From the NCBI GenBank assembly GCA_026391355.1, contig JAPLDH010000016.1:1-64000 (forward strand): a stretch of 64,000 bases of DNA, in the 5' to 3' direction. The position numbers were made by a program, and so were the translations under genes. The stretch comes from Bacteroidota bacterium (lineage in GTDB: Bacteria > Bacteroidota > Bacteroidia > Bacteroidales > FEN-979). This document shows, piece after piece, positions 43,291 through 52,307 of the stretch. The notes beneath the pieces are model-generated. The model was not told the DNA's origin. It made no database searches and saw only the letters and a list, made by a program, of their open reading frames with translations. Every line of letters begins with the position of its first letter. Positions within the stretch are counted from its first letter, which is position 1.

Positions 43291-45606
43291 CTACTTCAGA
43301 ACCAGTTTTTCAACTTTAAACCCGTTTGAAGATCTGACATAAACAAAATAAACACCCTTAGCCTGGCTGCTCAGGTCAATGGTTTTCTCCACTGACTTTT
43401 GCCGACCTTTGATCACATCCGAGAACACCTGTCTGCCTGACAGGTCGGTTATGGAGATATCCGTTCTTCCATCCGGGAGGTTGTTGATGGTCAGTGTGCA
43501 GTTGTTCTGAGCCGGGTTCGGAAAGATGGATATGGAAAACCGGTCGGGTAAAATCTGTGGTACACCAACTGATGGTGAAAAGGTCACTTTGATGCTGTCG
43601 ACCGTTATTGGGTTGCAAGGCCAACTGGGATAACCGGAAAGTGTGAGGGTAAATGTCCCTGCCATACGGTCCTGCCATCCTGTTGAGTATAGAGGGTGCA
43701 GGATGTAGGCGGTGTCGAATGTTCCGTCACCCAGGGTAGACCATTGGAACGACATGGTGCTGGAATCCTGCCCGGAGGCCTGGAAATCCGTTACGGTAAA
43801 AGTCAGGGTGGTGTCGTTGCCGGCAAAAACATAAGGCAACTGACGCACTGTGATCTTGATGGTATCCGTTTTTGTATTCGACCCATCACTCACTTCGCAG
43901 ATATATTTTGTCGTCAACAGTGGAGCTACAAACGGGTTGGGTATAGTGTCGGTAAATCCTGCGGGGAGTGAGCTCCACAAGTATGTATAAACTCCCGATC
44001 CTCCTGTGGCATTGGCATTCAGTTGGGTCGAGTCTCCGTAACAGATTGTAGTTTGTGTTGCGGTGATATTAATTTGAAAAATGTTTGCAAAGGAGAAGGA
44101 AGCGATCCTCGTTTTCCAGCCGCTGCCGGATGTAGTTGAATAGTACTCCTGCGTGTACCAGAAGGTATTGGAGGTGTCCGCGGTCATGGAACTGTAATCT
44201 CCCCACCGGGCGGTTGCGCTGGTCTCGGAGCCGCCACCGTTAAAGATGCCTTTTTCTGCGATAGTCATGGTATTTATAGGATCATTGGCAAATCGTCCGG
44301 TATAACGGATGGATGGATACATCGAGCTGCTGGAGATGGAATATCCCAAAGCGATGTTCCCCTGGTAATCCATAGCAATGCTGCCCATCCAGCGGCAATT
44401 GGCATCAGGCGAATAGGTTGACTGCTGATAGACTGACCAGTTTCCCAATGTTTTCCTCAGTTCATACCAGCGGATACCTGCCACGTTGGATCCGGCATTG
44501 ACTGTATGGTTTAGCACCATCGATTCATGGCCGGCGAACTTGCGGTATTCCGAACGGTACATAAGCCGGTCTGGGATAGCATCCAGTTTGTGTGTGGTTC
44601 CCATTTGCGGGATATTGGTCTGGTTACTGCTGAAAGTTGTTACAGGTAGTGAAAGGAAGTTGCTGAAAGTTGAATTGGCCGGGGTGGTCCAGTCGACGTG
44701 GAATTCATAAATACCGAGCGAGCATGGACTGTCATTCATGTAAGTAAAATAGTTGGGCGTCCCCATTGGTGGAAATATGCCGTCGCAGTCGGAGGGCATA
44801 GGAGTGAAGGCAGGGTCCGATGCTGAGAGGTTGAATGTGATCATTTGTGCAGTCGGGTCTCCGGTCAGCATGGCTGTACGATCGAATGCATTAGCGCCGA
44901 TCCCGGCATATGAACTACCGCCGGCAAACCGGTTGCATGACATGTAATAACCGTCGGGCCATACACCCCATTTGGGATAATCGGGAAGTGTTGAACCGAA
45001 AGCATATTCCCATCGGTACCAGCTTCCGGTCGGATCGGAGGTTTGCGATACGGCGACCATCTGCCAGTATTGATTGCCTGCATAGGAAAGCTGTGTAAAC
45101 AGCCATCGGTCGGCCTGCTCATCATAATTGACCACACCGTCGCCCCCGTTGTAATTGTTAGGCATTCCACTCCACACCGTAGTGTTAGGGGAAGTAAGTA
45201 GCAGGGTACCCGTTTTGTCGTAGATCGAAAAATGCATGTTGACATCCTGGAAATATACAGAAGCGCTGACATCTCCATGGGTATCAGGAGGAAGAACGCC
45301 TTCGGTATTTCCACCACCGTCAAAGTTCTGGATCGTGGTATCGGTAACGATCATGCGACCATTGTAACGCTGGAGGACAGGATCGACGAAGTTGTCAGCC
45401 AGTTTCTGCCGGCTCTTCCTGAAATGATTCTTTACAGGCTTTTCCCCCGTAAGGTCCACCTTGTAGGGCTGGTTTGAAGCCATATCCCGAAGGGAGGGGG
45501 AAACATCAAAATAGACAGGTTTGCTTACAACCATAACGGCTTTTTGAGCTAAACCGGAAATGCCTGCTAAAACTGGAAATAGTAAACAAATTAAAATCTT
45601 ATTCAT
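43291..45606 (-). CDS. T9SS type A cargo, third VSPPLRD-family paralogue
   Basis: A 771-residue product, started at MNKILICLLFPVLAGISGLAQ (signal peptide); upstream in-frame codons to 45654 overlap the -10 box and are rejected. The N-terminal ~500 residues match the two tandem genes at 6413 and 10251: KPVYFDVSPSLRDM, VLPPDTHGDVSASVYFQDVN, WYRWEYAF, WPDGYYMSCNRFAGG, IRWYELRKT. Instead of CUB and strand modules it has one Ig/PKD-like domain (QTTICYGDSTQLNANATGGSGVYTYLWSSLPAG), a linker, and a type A sorting domain (FSISIFPNPAQNNCTLTI...AKGVYFVYVRSSNGFKVEKLVLK). So this member should be a true T9SS substrate, which makes the missing sorting domain of the tandem pair stand out. Confidence 0.85.
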   Translation of the reverse strand: MNKILICLLFPVLAGISGLAQKAVMVVSKPVYFDVSPSLRDMASNQPYKVDLTGEKPVKNHFRKSRQKLADNFVDPVLQRYNGRMIVTDTTIQNFDGGGNTEGVLPPDTHGDVSASVYFQDVNMHFSIYDKTGTLLLTSPNTTVWSGMPNNYNGGDGVVNYDEQADRWLFTQLSYAGNQYWQMVAVSQTSDPTGSWYRWEYAFGSTLPDYPKWGVWPDGYYMSCNRFAGGSSYAGIGANAFDRTAMLTGDPTAQMITFNLSASDPAFTPMPSDCDGIFPPMGTPNYFTYMNDSPCSLGIYEFHVDWTTPANSTFSNFLSLPVTTFSSNQTNIPQMGTTHKLDAIPDRLMYRSEYRKFAGHESMVLNHTVNAGSNVAGIRWYELRKTLGNWSVYQQSTYSPDANCRWMGSIAMDYQGNIALGYSISSSSMYPSIRYTGRFANDPINTMTIAEKGIFNGGGSETSATARWGDYSSMTADTSNTFWYTQEYYSTTSGSGWKTRIASFSFANIFQINITATQTTICYGDSTQLNANATGGSGVYTYLWSSLPAGFTDTIPNPFVAPLLTTKYICEVSDGSNTKTDTIKITVRQLPYVFAGNDTTLTFTVTDFQASGQDSSTMSFQWSTLGDGTFDTAYILHPLYSTGWQDRMAGTFTLTLSGYPSWPCNPITVDSIKVTFSPSVGVPQILPDRFSISIFPNPAQNNCTLTINNLPDGRTDISITDLSGRQVFSDVIKGRQKSVEKTIDLSSQAKGVYFVYVRSSNGFKVEKLVLK

Positions 45607-45651
45607 GGGTGGGTTTTTTGTGGAAAAAATTTGTGTGTTTAATTCTTCCAT

Positions 45652-45659
45652 CAAAAGTA
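45652..45659 (-). promoter_or_regulatory. Probable -10 box (TACTTTTG) for the 45606-43291 gene
   Basis: CAAAAGTA on the plus strand, identical to the -10 box of the 42873 gene; leader about 40 nt. No TTTG at the ideal upstream spacing. Confidence 0.45.
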
Positions 45660-45907
45660 ATATAATTAGTTATACCTTTTTAAGCTTTACGTTTTAAATG
45701 ATGGATGATTATGAACCAAGAAAAAAATCTAATTTTCCCGCAGGGAATGATGTTTATCGGTGAATTGTAAACAGGTTGAAGATTTAATTGTAATATTGTT
45801 TTCCTTTTTCAAATCTTAGTAAATCGTGTTTCACTTCGTGTTTGAAGTAGTTAAAAAAATGAATTTTTTATCTATTGCAGGAAATACTTTATAACTTTTA
45901 CGGGACA
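45660..45907. other. Divergent intergenic region before the acyl/ketol operon
   Basis: About 250 bp of AT-rich DNA between divergent genes must contain the promoter of the 45908-53519 operon, but no full TTTG-N20-TAnnTTTG match was found on the plus strand. TATACCTTTTT near 45671 is the closest. No riboswitch-like folding was recognised. Confidence 0.35.
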
Positions 45908-47020
45908 ATGCCTCTTGAAATAAGATTACTTAAAGATTCAGAATATAAAGCAGCCAACGATTTTTATAACAATAGCCGTAATATTAGCCATCCTGCAAAA
46001 AAAACAGTAAGGAAATATAGCGAATTCTGCTGGGAATTTATTAATCGTCCTAATGGAAAAGCTATTTACGCAGGTGCATGGGATGTTGAAGACAAAAAAG
46101 AACCGGTCATCGTTGGAATTCAATGTGTAATTATTCATAAAATGATCTCTGCGGATGGGAACTGCTTTTATGCCGCGAAAGGAGAGGATACACTTATTGA
46201 AATCAATGCGTTGATTAAATTTAAGAAAACAGATATTCTTAGAGAATTACTAACTCTATTGATTGATGAATGCAGGGGAAAGGGAATCGAATATCTATGG
46301 GGATTCAATAATATTCCTGCAACGTATAAGCGTCTGGGTTTTGAAAATCCTTATAAATCTTTTTATGGTGTGCTTGTTTTAAATCCGGTTCATGCATACA
46401 AAAATATTGCAGCACTTAAATCAACAAATATAGCTTTCGGTAAGCTTAAGATTGCCATCCTTTCCGGTTTGTCTTATTTATTTTCATTGAAAAAAATTTT
46501 CATTCTGTCACAGAAAAAGAATTATCACATCAATTTTGAGATAAATGAAAATGCCGGTCTCTTTCAAAGAGCAGCGTTTCATGATCAATTGGTATTTTTA
46601 TTACAGGATACGGAGTATTTAACGTGGAGAATTTCAGAAAACCCTTATCCGGTAAAATACAAATCCTATCAACTTTTGGATCATGATAACATGCTGCATG
46701 CCCAGGTACTATGCAGCATTAATAATAAGGTTGCCTTTATTGAGCAAACATTATTTGACAAAAACCTGGACAGGAAAAGTGTAAATTTCCTGTTAAAAGA
46801 AGTCATTCAATCGTTGAAAAATGAAAATATCGGCGTAGTGAGATATACCGGGTTTAAACACAATATTCTTAACAAAAGGGAGATGAGACTTCTTAAAAAA
46901 ATGGGTTTTATATTCACCGGTAAAGGAGAATGGTTTACTTTTAAAAAACTGTCGGCTGCTTCTGAAATCAATCCGGATAATATTTATCTTTCCCGCATCT
47001 ATAAACAAGGAAGAAATTAA
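45908..47020 (+). CDS. GNAT-superfamily acyltransferase, first gene of the operon
   Basis: A 370-residue protein started at MPLEIRLLKDSEYKAANDFYNN; a TTG-initiated extension to 45875 is possible. The N-terminal half has the GNAT layout: an IxAGAWDVEDKKEPVIVGIQCV strand, an IEINALIKFKKTDILRELLTLLIDECRGKGIEYLWGFNN helix-strand pair (acyl-CoA cradle) and PATYKRLGFENPY, the usual A/B-motif end of GNAT enzymes acting on small molecules or surface glycans. The C-terminal half resembles a second, degenerate GNAT domain (LRKMGFIF-type ending). Its acceptor is unknown. As the first gene of a cluster with a carrier protein and acyl-activating enzymes, it may transfer the finished acyl group onto a sugar or amine. 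Confidence 0.7.
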   Translation: MPLEIRLLKDSEYKAANDFYNNSRNISHPAKKTVRKYSEFCWEFINRPNGKAIYAGAWDVEDKKEPVIVGIQCVIIHKMISADGNCFYAAKGEDTLIEINALIKFKKTDILRELLTLLIDECRGKGIEYLWGFNNIPATYKRLGFENPYKSFYGVLVLNPVHAYKNIAALKSTNIAFGKLKIAILSGLSYLFSLKKIFILSQKKNYHINFEINENAGLFQRAAFHDQLVFLLQDTEYLTWRISENPYPVKYKSYQLLDHDNMLHAQVLCSINNKVAFIEQTLFDKNLDRKSVNFLLKEVIQSLKNENIGVVRYTGFKHNILNKREMRLLKKMGFIFTGKGEWFTFKKLSAASEINPDNIYLSRIYKQGRN

Positions 47021-47024
47021 TGAT

Positions 47025-47261
47025 ATGACAAATAGTGAAAAATACAAGCAAACATTCATGGTGCTATTTGGTGTGAAAGAACAAGAACTACAAAAGCTGA
47101 CTTATCAGGGTGTGGATGCATGGGATTCCGTTGGTCACATGGGTCTGATAGCCGAACTGGAAGAAACTTTTAACATTATGATGGAAACGGATGATATTAT
47201 TGATTTTAATTCCTTTTCAAAAGGGTATGAAATTTTGAGAAAATATGGCGTCGGATTATAA
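47025..47261 (+). CDS. Acyl carrier protein
   Basis: A 78-residue acidic protein with the phosphopantetheine site DSVGHMGLIAELEETFNI; the serine at about residue 36 follows WD as in other carrier proteins, and EETFNIMMETDDI is the usual helix III/II face. It should hold a covalently bound acyl or precursor while neighbouring enzymes act on it. It lies 4 bp after the GNAT gene and overlaps the SDR gene by 17 bp, so it is dedicated to this pathway and not the housekeeping AcpP, which is normally next to fabF. Confidence 0.88.
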   Translation: MTNSEKYKQTFMVLFGVKEQELQKLTYQGVDAWDSVGHMGLIAELEETFNIMMETDDIIDFNSFSKGYEILRKYGVGL

Positions 47262-48003
47262 ATTATTGAGTGGCAAAACCGCGGTAATAACAGGTTGCAA
47301 CAGGGGGATCGGAAAAGCTGTTCTCGAAAGGTTTGCCGCCAATGGAGCCGATGCATTTGCATGTGCGCGCAAAGAAAACGGTGAGTTTTCCGGATTTCTT
47401 GACCGGCTTTCTGAAAAATATTCCGTGAGTTTGATCCCGGTTTACTTTGATGCGGCAAACATGAATGAACTTAAATCAGCAGCGTTACAAATCATGGTTT
47501 CAAAAAAACGGATTGATGTCCTGGTCAACAATGCCGGAATCGGCTACAATGCACTTTTCCAGATGTCAACTTTGGATAAGCTGAAAGAAGTATTCGAGGT
47601 CAATTTTTTCAGTCCTTTTATTTTTACGCAATATCTCACAAAATTAATGGTACGTCAAAAGTCAGGTAACATTATCAATATCTCATCGACGTCGGGGATT
47701 GACGGGAATGAGGGAAAATCAGTTTATGGCGCTTCCAAAGCTGCTTTGATTTGCTGGACAAAAGTAATTGCCTCGGAGCTCAGGGTGTTCGGAATAAGGG
47801 CCAATTCCATAGCGCCTGGTATGACTGATACGGATATGATGTTATGTTTACCGGAAGAAGTTATATCAGAAAATATTCGTTCAGCCGGACGTAAAAGCAT
47901 TGGGAAGCCTTCAGAAATTGCAGATGCAGCTGTCTTCCTGGCTTCCGAACTTTCTGCAAATATTTCAGGACAGGTTATTCGTGTGGATGGAGGTTTGAAA
48001 TGA
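47245..48003 (+). CDS. SDR-family oxidoreductase, FabG-like
   Basis: A 252-residue classical short-chain dehydrogenase. It has the nucleotide-binding TGCNRGIGKAV motif near residue 16, NNAGIG around 93, catalytic Ser in INISSTSG, YGASKAA (Tyr and Lys), and the closing FLASELSANISGQVIRVDGG. Such enzymes reduce 3-oxoacyl-ACPs or other ketones with NAD(P)H. Here the adjacent carrier protein suggests an ACP-bound ketone; the alternative is the ketol product of the transketolase pair. Its start lies within the ACP gene and it overlaps the next gene by 4 bp, so translation is coupled. Confidence 0.9.
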   Translation: MASDYKLLSGKTAVITGCNRGIGKAVLERFAANGADAFACARKENGEFSGFLDRLSEKYSVSLIPVYFDAANMNELKSAALQIMVSKKRIDVLVNNAGIGYNALFQMSTLDKLKEVFEVNFFSPFIFTQYLTKLMVRQKSGNIINISSTSGIDGNEGKSVYGASKAALICWTKVIASELRVFGIRANSIAPGMTDTDMMLCLPEEVISENIRSAGRKSIGKPSEIADAAVFLASELSANISGQVIRVDGGLK

Positions 48004-48851
48004 TGACGGGAAATGGATCCATAACAAGGTGCGAAGAAGCAGCCACCCGGATGCGAATAAATGTGCTTAGACTGGCTCTCCTGGCAGGATCGAAAGGAGC
48101 ACACCTTGGCGGATGCCTGTCAGTTATTGAGATTCTGGCTGTACTTTATTGCGGTATTATGCATATAAAGCCGGGAAACCCAAAATGGAAAAGCAGGGAC
48201 AGGTTTATTCTGAGCAAAGGACAGGGCTCGCTGGCTCAGTATACTGCCCTGGAAGCATCGGGAATAATCAGTGAAGAGGAACTTTTCACATATGGACAAA
48301 ACGGAGGGCTTCTGCCATGCGCTTCATCAATCTATCCGGATCTGGGCATTGAATATTCAAACGGATCATTAGGTCTGGGGTTAACTTATGCAACCGGATT
48401 AGCGCTTGCTTCAAAAAAAACCGGCAACCCGTATAATGTATATGTTCTTCTTGGTGATGGAGAATGTAATGAAGGTTCAGTATGGGAGCCAGCAATGTCT
48501 GCTCCTCATTTCAAACTGTCCAATCTCACAGCGATAGTTGATCTTAATTCGTTGCAATCGGACGGGAAAACCTGTGATGTGCTGAATGTTCAGCTTGAAA
48601 ATATGTGGAAAGGATTTGGATGGGAAGTGATCATTGTTGACGGACATGATGTCGCTCAGCTTTTAGATGTATTCAGACGCTCCGCCATCGAAGGAAAACC
48701 CCGTGTAGTCATTGCCCGTACAATAAAAGGGAAAGGGGTTTCTTTCATGGAAAATAACAACGAATGGCATCACAAATGTCTCCCGGAAGAGTTGTTCGAT
48801 GCTGCTATGGCCGAAATATCGGGAAAAACTAAACGGCATGATACAAATTAA
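48000..48851 (+). CDS. Transketolase, N-terminal (thiamine diphosphate) half
   Basis: A 283-residue subunit equal to the pyrophosphate-binding domain of transketolase. The ThDP signature runs from GDGECNEGSVWEPAM to AIVDLN, with the usual spacing; H-L-G-G at the N-terminus and SKGQGSLAQYTAL follow the family. The second half is encoded next door, so the enzyme should be an alpha2beta2 heterotetramer. Split transketolases are typical of specialised pathways (for example aminohydroxybenzoate synthesis and some polysaccharide loci), not of the pentose-phosphate route. A Shine-Dalgarno GGAGG at 47989-47993 inside the SDR gene supports the start. Confidence 0.9.
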   Translation: MMTGNGSITRCEEAATRMRINVLRLALLAGSKGAHLGGCLSVIEILAVLYCGIMHIKPGNPKWKSRDRFILSKGQGSLAQYTALEASGIISEEELFTYGQNGGLLPCASSIYPDLGIEYSNGSLGLGLTYATGLALASKKTGNPYNVYVLLGDGECNEGSVWEPAMSAPHFKLSNLTAIVDLNSLQSDGKTCDVLNVQLENMWKGFGWEVIIVDGHDVAQLLDVFRRSAIEGKPRVVIARTIKGKGVSFMENNNEWHHKCLPEELFDAAMAEISGKTKRHDTN

Positions 48852-49815
48852 TCCCACCAATATAAGGGTTTGGTCATTACTGGGGCAAAACAGTGCTTTG
48901 GGGAATGCATTGCTGGAAATTGCAAAAGAAAACGAGAAAATTGTTGCCATTACCAGCGACCTTGCAAAAAGCTCGGGTCTTGATCGTTTTGGGAAACTAT
49001 TTCCGAACAGACTAATAAATACGGGTATAGCCGAGCAAAACATGCTTGGTATCGCCGCTGCATTTGCCAATGAAGATTTCATTCCGTTTGCAATTTCTTT
49101 TGCAGCATTTTCAGTGTTAAGAGCATGTGAACCCACAAGGCATTTCATGGGATACATGCAAAGAAATGTAAAGTTAATCGGTCTTGGTTCCGGTTTTGCG
49201 ATGGGTGTGTTTGGAAATACCCACTATTGCAGGGAGGATATTGCAATAATAAGAGCTATTCCGGGTATTGCCATAATTTCACCTGCTGATTGCACGGAAC
49301 TTGTGAAAGCAATGGAAGCATCGGCAGAATATACCGGACCTGTTTACATCCGGCTCACCGGAATTATGAATAATCCGGTAGTTTATAAGAAAAATTATAA
49401 TTTTGAAATAGGGAGAGCGATCACGCTTAAGCAAGGGACTGATATTACAATAATAGCTACCGGTTCGATGGTGTATAATTCTCTGCTGGCTTCGGAAATA
49501 TTGGAGAAAGAAGGCATTTCGGCAACGGTGATGGATATGCATACCATCAAACCATTGGACAGGAAAATAATTGAGAATGAAATCAGTTCATCAAAATTAA
49601 TTGTTACAGTCGAGGAACATTCTAAAACAGGAGGTCTGGGCGGAGCAATTGCCGAGTATTTATGTTCAGTTCAGCATCATCCTGTATTGTTAAGACTTGG
49701 CATGGAAGATCAATTTCAACCCGCCGGGGATTATCATTATATGCTTGGGCAAAATGAACTGCTTCCTGAACAGATTGCATCCAACGTCAGGCAAAAATTT
49801 TTATCATTAAAATAA
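48838..49815 (+). CDS. Transketolase, C-terminal (pyrimidine-binding) half
   Basis: A 325-residue subunit started at MIQINPTNIRVW, overlapping the N-half gene by 14 bp (an upstream start at 48799 would overlap 53 bp). It contains the ThDP-activating glutamate in NTGIAEQNMLGIAAAFANE, the TSDLAKSSGLDRFGKLFP entry, and a C-terminal domain with LIVTVEEHSKTGGLGGAIAEYL as in transketolase/DXS-type C-termini. Together with the preceding gene it can transfer a two-carbon ketol group onto an aldehyde. In this operon the aldehyde could come from LuxC-type reduction; this pairing is my inference. Confidence 0.9.
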   Translation: MIQINPTNIRVWSLLGQNSALGNALLEIAKENEKIVAITSDLAKSSGLDRFGKLFPNRLINTGIAEQNMLGIAAAFANEDFIPFAISFAAFSVLRACEPTRHFMGYMQRNVKLIGLGSGFAMGVFGNTHYCREDIAIIRAIPGIAIISPADCTELVKAMEASAEYTGPVYIRLTGIMNNPVVYKKNYNFEIGRAITLKQGTDITIIATGSMVYNSLLASEILEKEGISATVMDMHTIKPLDRKIIENEISSSKLIVTVEEHSKTGGLGGAIAEYLCSVQHHPVLLRLGMEDQFQPAGDYHYMLGQNELLPEQIASNVRQKFLSLK

Positions 49816-49828
49816 CGATTTAGTTGTT

Positions 49829-51232
49829 GTGTTACCTTTTAATGTTCACCACTCTTTATCCAAAACAGCCGTCATTACTGAGGATGGAGTAAATGTTACG
49901 TATGGTGATATCAACGATTTTTCTGAATCTGTTAAAAAAGTAATTCAGCATCGCTGCCTTGTATTTTGCCTGTGTCAAAACACAATTGGTGCGTTGTGCG
50001 GATATCTTTCTTTTCTTTCCAACAAGATTGTTCCTGTAATGCTCGAATCCAAAATTGACGGCGAATTGCTTGCCGGTCTTATTAAAATATACAAACCTCA
50101 ATACCTGTGGCTGCCGGATCATCGCATCACTGAATTCCTGCAGTACAAGATAGTCTTTTCCAGCCATCATTACTCCCTGGTTAAGCTTGATGGAAACGAT
50201 GATTTCCCATTACATAACGACCTGGCAATGCTTTTATCAACTTCAGGGAGTACCGGCAGTTCAAAATTTGTTCGTATCAGTTATGAAAATATTGAAGCAA
50301 ATGCCTCATCAATTGCTGATTATTTATCAATAGATGAGAATGAACGGCCTGTCACCACTTTACCAATGAGCTATTCTTATGGTCTCTCTGTAATAAATAG
50401 TCATATTTTAAAGGGAGCAACCCTTCTGTTGACTTCCAGGACATTAATGGAAAAGGATTTTTGGACATTCCTGAAAGCCCGGAAGGCAACCTCTTTGTCA
50501 GGTGTTCCCTATACTTATAAAATACTTCATAAACTTCAATTTTCGCGAATGGACCTGCCATCACTAAAAACGTTAACCCAGGCAGGCGGTAAACTGAACG
50601 AGGAGCTGATCAGGGAGATAGCGGAGTTTTGTTTCCATTCAGGCAAACTTTTTTTCGTGATGTATGGACAAACAGAAGCCACTGCCCGCATGAGTTTCCT
50701 GCCACCTCAATATGCTTTAATGAAACCCGGAAGCATAGGAAAGGCAATACCCGGGGGTGAGTTCAGTCTGATTGATGACAAAGGAACAGACATTATAGAA
50801 AATGACAGGGTTGGAGAGCTTGTTTATAAAGGCAGGAATGTTTCGATGGGTTATGCCACCTGTGGTGATGACCTGGAAAAGGGAGATGAAAATCAGGGTA
50901 TTTTATTTACCGGTGACCTGGCAAAGAGAGACCGTGAGGATTTTTATTATATCGTTGGAAGGAAAAGAAGATTTATCAAGATATTTGGCAACAGGATCAA
51001 CCTGGATGAAACAGAAAATTTGCTGGAAAATATAATTTCAGATTGTGCGTGCACCGGTGAGGATGATCACATGGTAATTTATATTAATGATAAAACCAGG
51101 ATGGCTGAAATCAAAAAGTATCTTTCTTCCAAAACAGGATTAAATCAGGCAGTTATCACCGTGAGGTACTGTGCTGAAATTCCAAAGAACTCAGCAGGTA
51201 AAACCATTTATTCCAAACTGGATATTTCATGA
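49829..51232 (+). CDS. AMP-dependent acyl/aryl ligase (acyl-CoA or acyl-ACP synthetase family)
   Basis: A 467-residue ANL-superfamily enzyme; the first in-frame start is GTG at 49829. Motifs in order: phosphate loop STSGSTGSSKFVRISYENI, TLPMSYSYGLS, MYGQTEATARMS, LFTGDLAKRDREDFYYIVGRKRRFIKIFGNRINLDE, and the C-terminal catalytic lysine region PKNSAGKTIYSKL. It should adenylate a carboxylic acid and load it onto CoA or the adjacent carrier protein. The shortened N-terminus (no long leader before the P-loop) is like the ligases paired with stand-alone ACPs. It overlaps the LuxE-like gene by 4 bp. Confidence 0.88.
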   Translation: MLPFNVHHSLSKTAVITEDGVNVTYGDINDFSESVKKVIQHRCLVFCLCQNTIGALCGYLSFLSNKIVPVMLESKIDGELLAGLIKIYKPQYLWLPDHRITEFLQYKIVFSSHHYSLVKLDGNDDFPLHNDLAMLLSTSGSTGSSKFVRISYENIEANASSIADYLSIDENERPVTTLPMSYSYGLSVINSHILKGATLLLTSRTLMEKDFWTFLKARKATSLSGVPYTYKILHKLQFSRMDLPSLKTLTQAGGKLNEELIREIAEFCFHSGKLFFVMYGQTEATARMSFLPPQYALMKPGSIGKAIPGGEFSLIDDKGTDIIENDRVGELVYKGRNVSMGYATCGDDLEKGDENQGILFTGDLAKRDREDFYYIVGRKRRFIKIFGNRINLDETENLLENIISDCACTGEDDHMVIYINDKTRMAEIKKYLSSKTGLNQAVITVRYCAEIPKNSAGKTIYSKLDIS

Positions 51233-52296
51233 ACCTTGGGGATCTTCCGGATATTCAGCCGTATTCTTTACGCAAAGCCGACAAGGAAAAACTTCTTGGT
51301 CCCTGCCTGAATTCCCTGACACGACATCATTACGCAAGTTGTGAGCCGTACCGGAAAATGATGAACAGCATTGGTTTTGATCCTGATAAAGAGTATCGTT
51401 GCGTTGATCTGATGTTTCTTCCTGTTCAGCTGTTTAAGATGATTGAATTGTGTAGTGTGCCAAGAGAAGAAATTGTAAAAACATTAACCTCTTCTGGTAC
51501 ATCAGGACAAATGAGATCGCAGATATTTCTTGACAAAGAGACCGCAGCCAACCAGACGAAAGTCCTCACCAGGATTCTGACATCATTCATTGGAACCAAA
51601 CGTGCCCCGATGATCATTATTGATTCTGAAAGCATTGTCAGCAACAGGAATCATTTATCTGCAAATGCTGCAGGGATACTGGGATTCTCTTTGTTCGGCT
51701 CGAAGCGGATGTTTGCCCTGAATGAACAAATGGAATTAAACCCTGAACATTTGATGGCTTTTATTGAGCAGCATAAAGGTGAGCGTATTCTGATATTTGG
51801 TCTTACATTTAAGATATACCAGCACTTTTACAAAGAATTGACAAAAGCCGTCAGTAAACCGGATCTTTCCAATGCAGTTCTGATTCATGGAGGCGGATGG
51901 AAAAAACTGGAAAGGGAATCCGTATCACCCGAAGAGTTCAGGAAAAAACTATTTGATGTTTGCGGCATTCGCCGGGTGCATAATTACTACGGCATGGTCG
52001 AGCAAACCGGCACCATCCATATGGAATGTGAATACGGACATTATCATACTTCCATTTTCTCGGATATTATTATCCGGCGGGCTCATGATTTTTCACCGGC
52101 AGATGCCGGAGAAGAGGGAATCATTCAGGTCCTTTCCATCCTACCAAAAAGTTATCCGGGACATTCCTTGCTGACAGATGATAAAGGTATTCTGCTTGGG
52201 GAAGATGATTGCCCTTGCGGTCGTTTGGGAAAATATTTTAAAATTACAGGCCGTTTGGAAAATGCTGAAATAAGAGGTTGCAGCGATAGTTACTAA
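51229..52296 (+). CDS. LuxE-like acyl-protein synthetase
   Basis: A 355-residue member of the LuxE/PaaK-like group. Motifs: TSSGTSGQMRSQIFLDKE (AMP-binding loop), IHGGGWKKLE, RVHNYYGMVEQTGTIHMEC, and CPCGRLGKYFKITGR at the C-terminus. In luminous bacteria LuxE activates a fatty acid with ATP and passes it to the reductase LuxC. Here it directly precedes a LuxC homologue, so the pair is probably a fatty-acid or short-acyl reductase. LuxA/B/D are absent, so light production is not implied. Similar LuxE/LuxC pairs occur in polysaccharide loci. Confidence 0.85.
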   Translation: MNLGDLPDIQPYSLRKADKEKLLGPCLNSLTRHHYASCEPYRKMMNSIGFDPDKEYRCVDLMFLPVQLFKMIELCSVPREEIVKTLTSSGTSGQMRSQIFLDKETAANQTKVLTRILTSFIGTKRAPMIIIDSESIVSNRNHLSANAAGILGFSLFGSKRMFALNEQMELNPEHLMAFIEQHKGERILIFGLTFKIYQHFYKELTKAVSKPDLSNAVLIHGGGWKKLERESVSPEEFRKKLFDVCGIRRVHNYYGMVEQTGTIHMECEYGHYHTSIFSDIIIRRAHDFSPADAGEEGIIQVLSILPKSYPGHSLLTDDKGILLGEDDCPCGRLGKYFKITGRLENAEIRGCSDSY

Positions 52297-52307
52297 ACGA
52301 AGTACAG

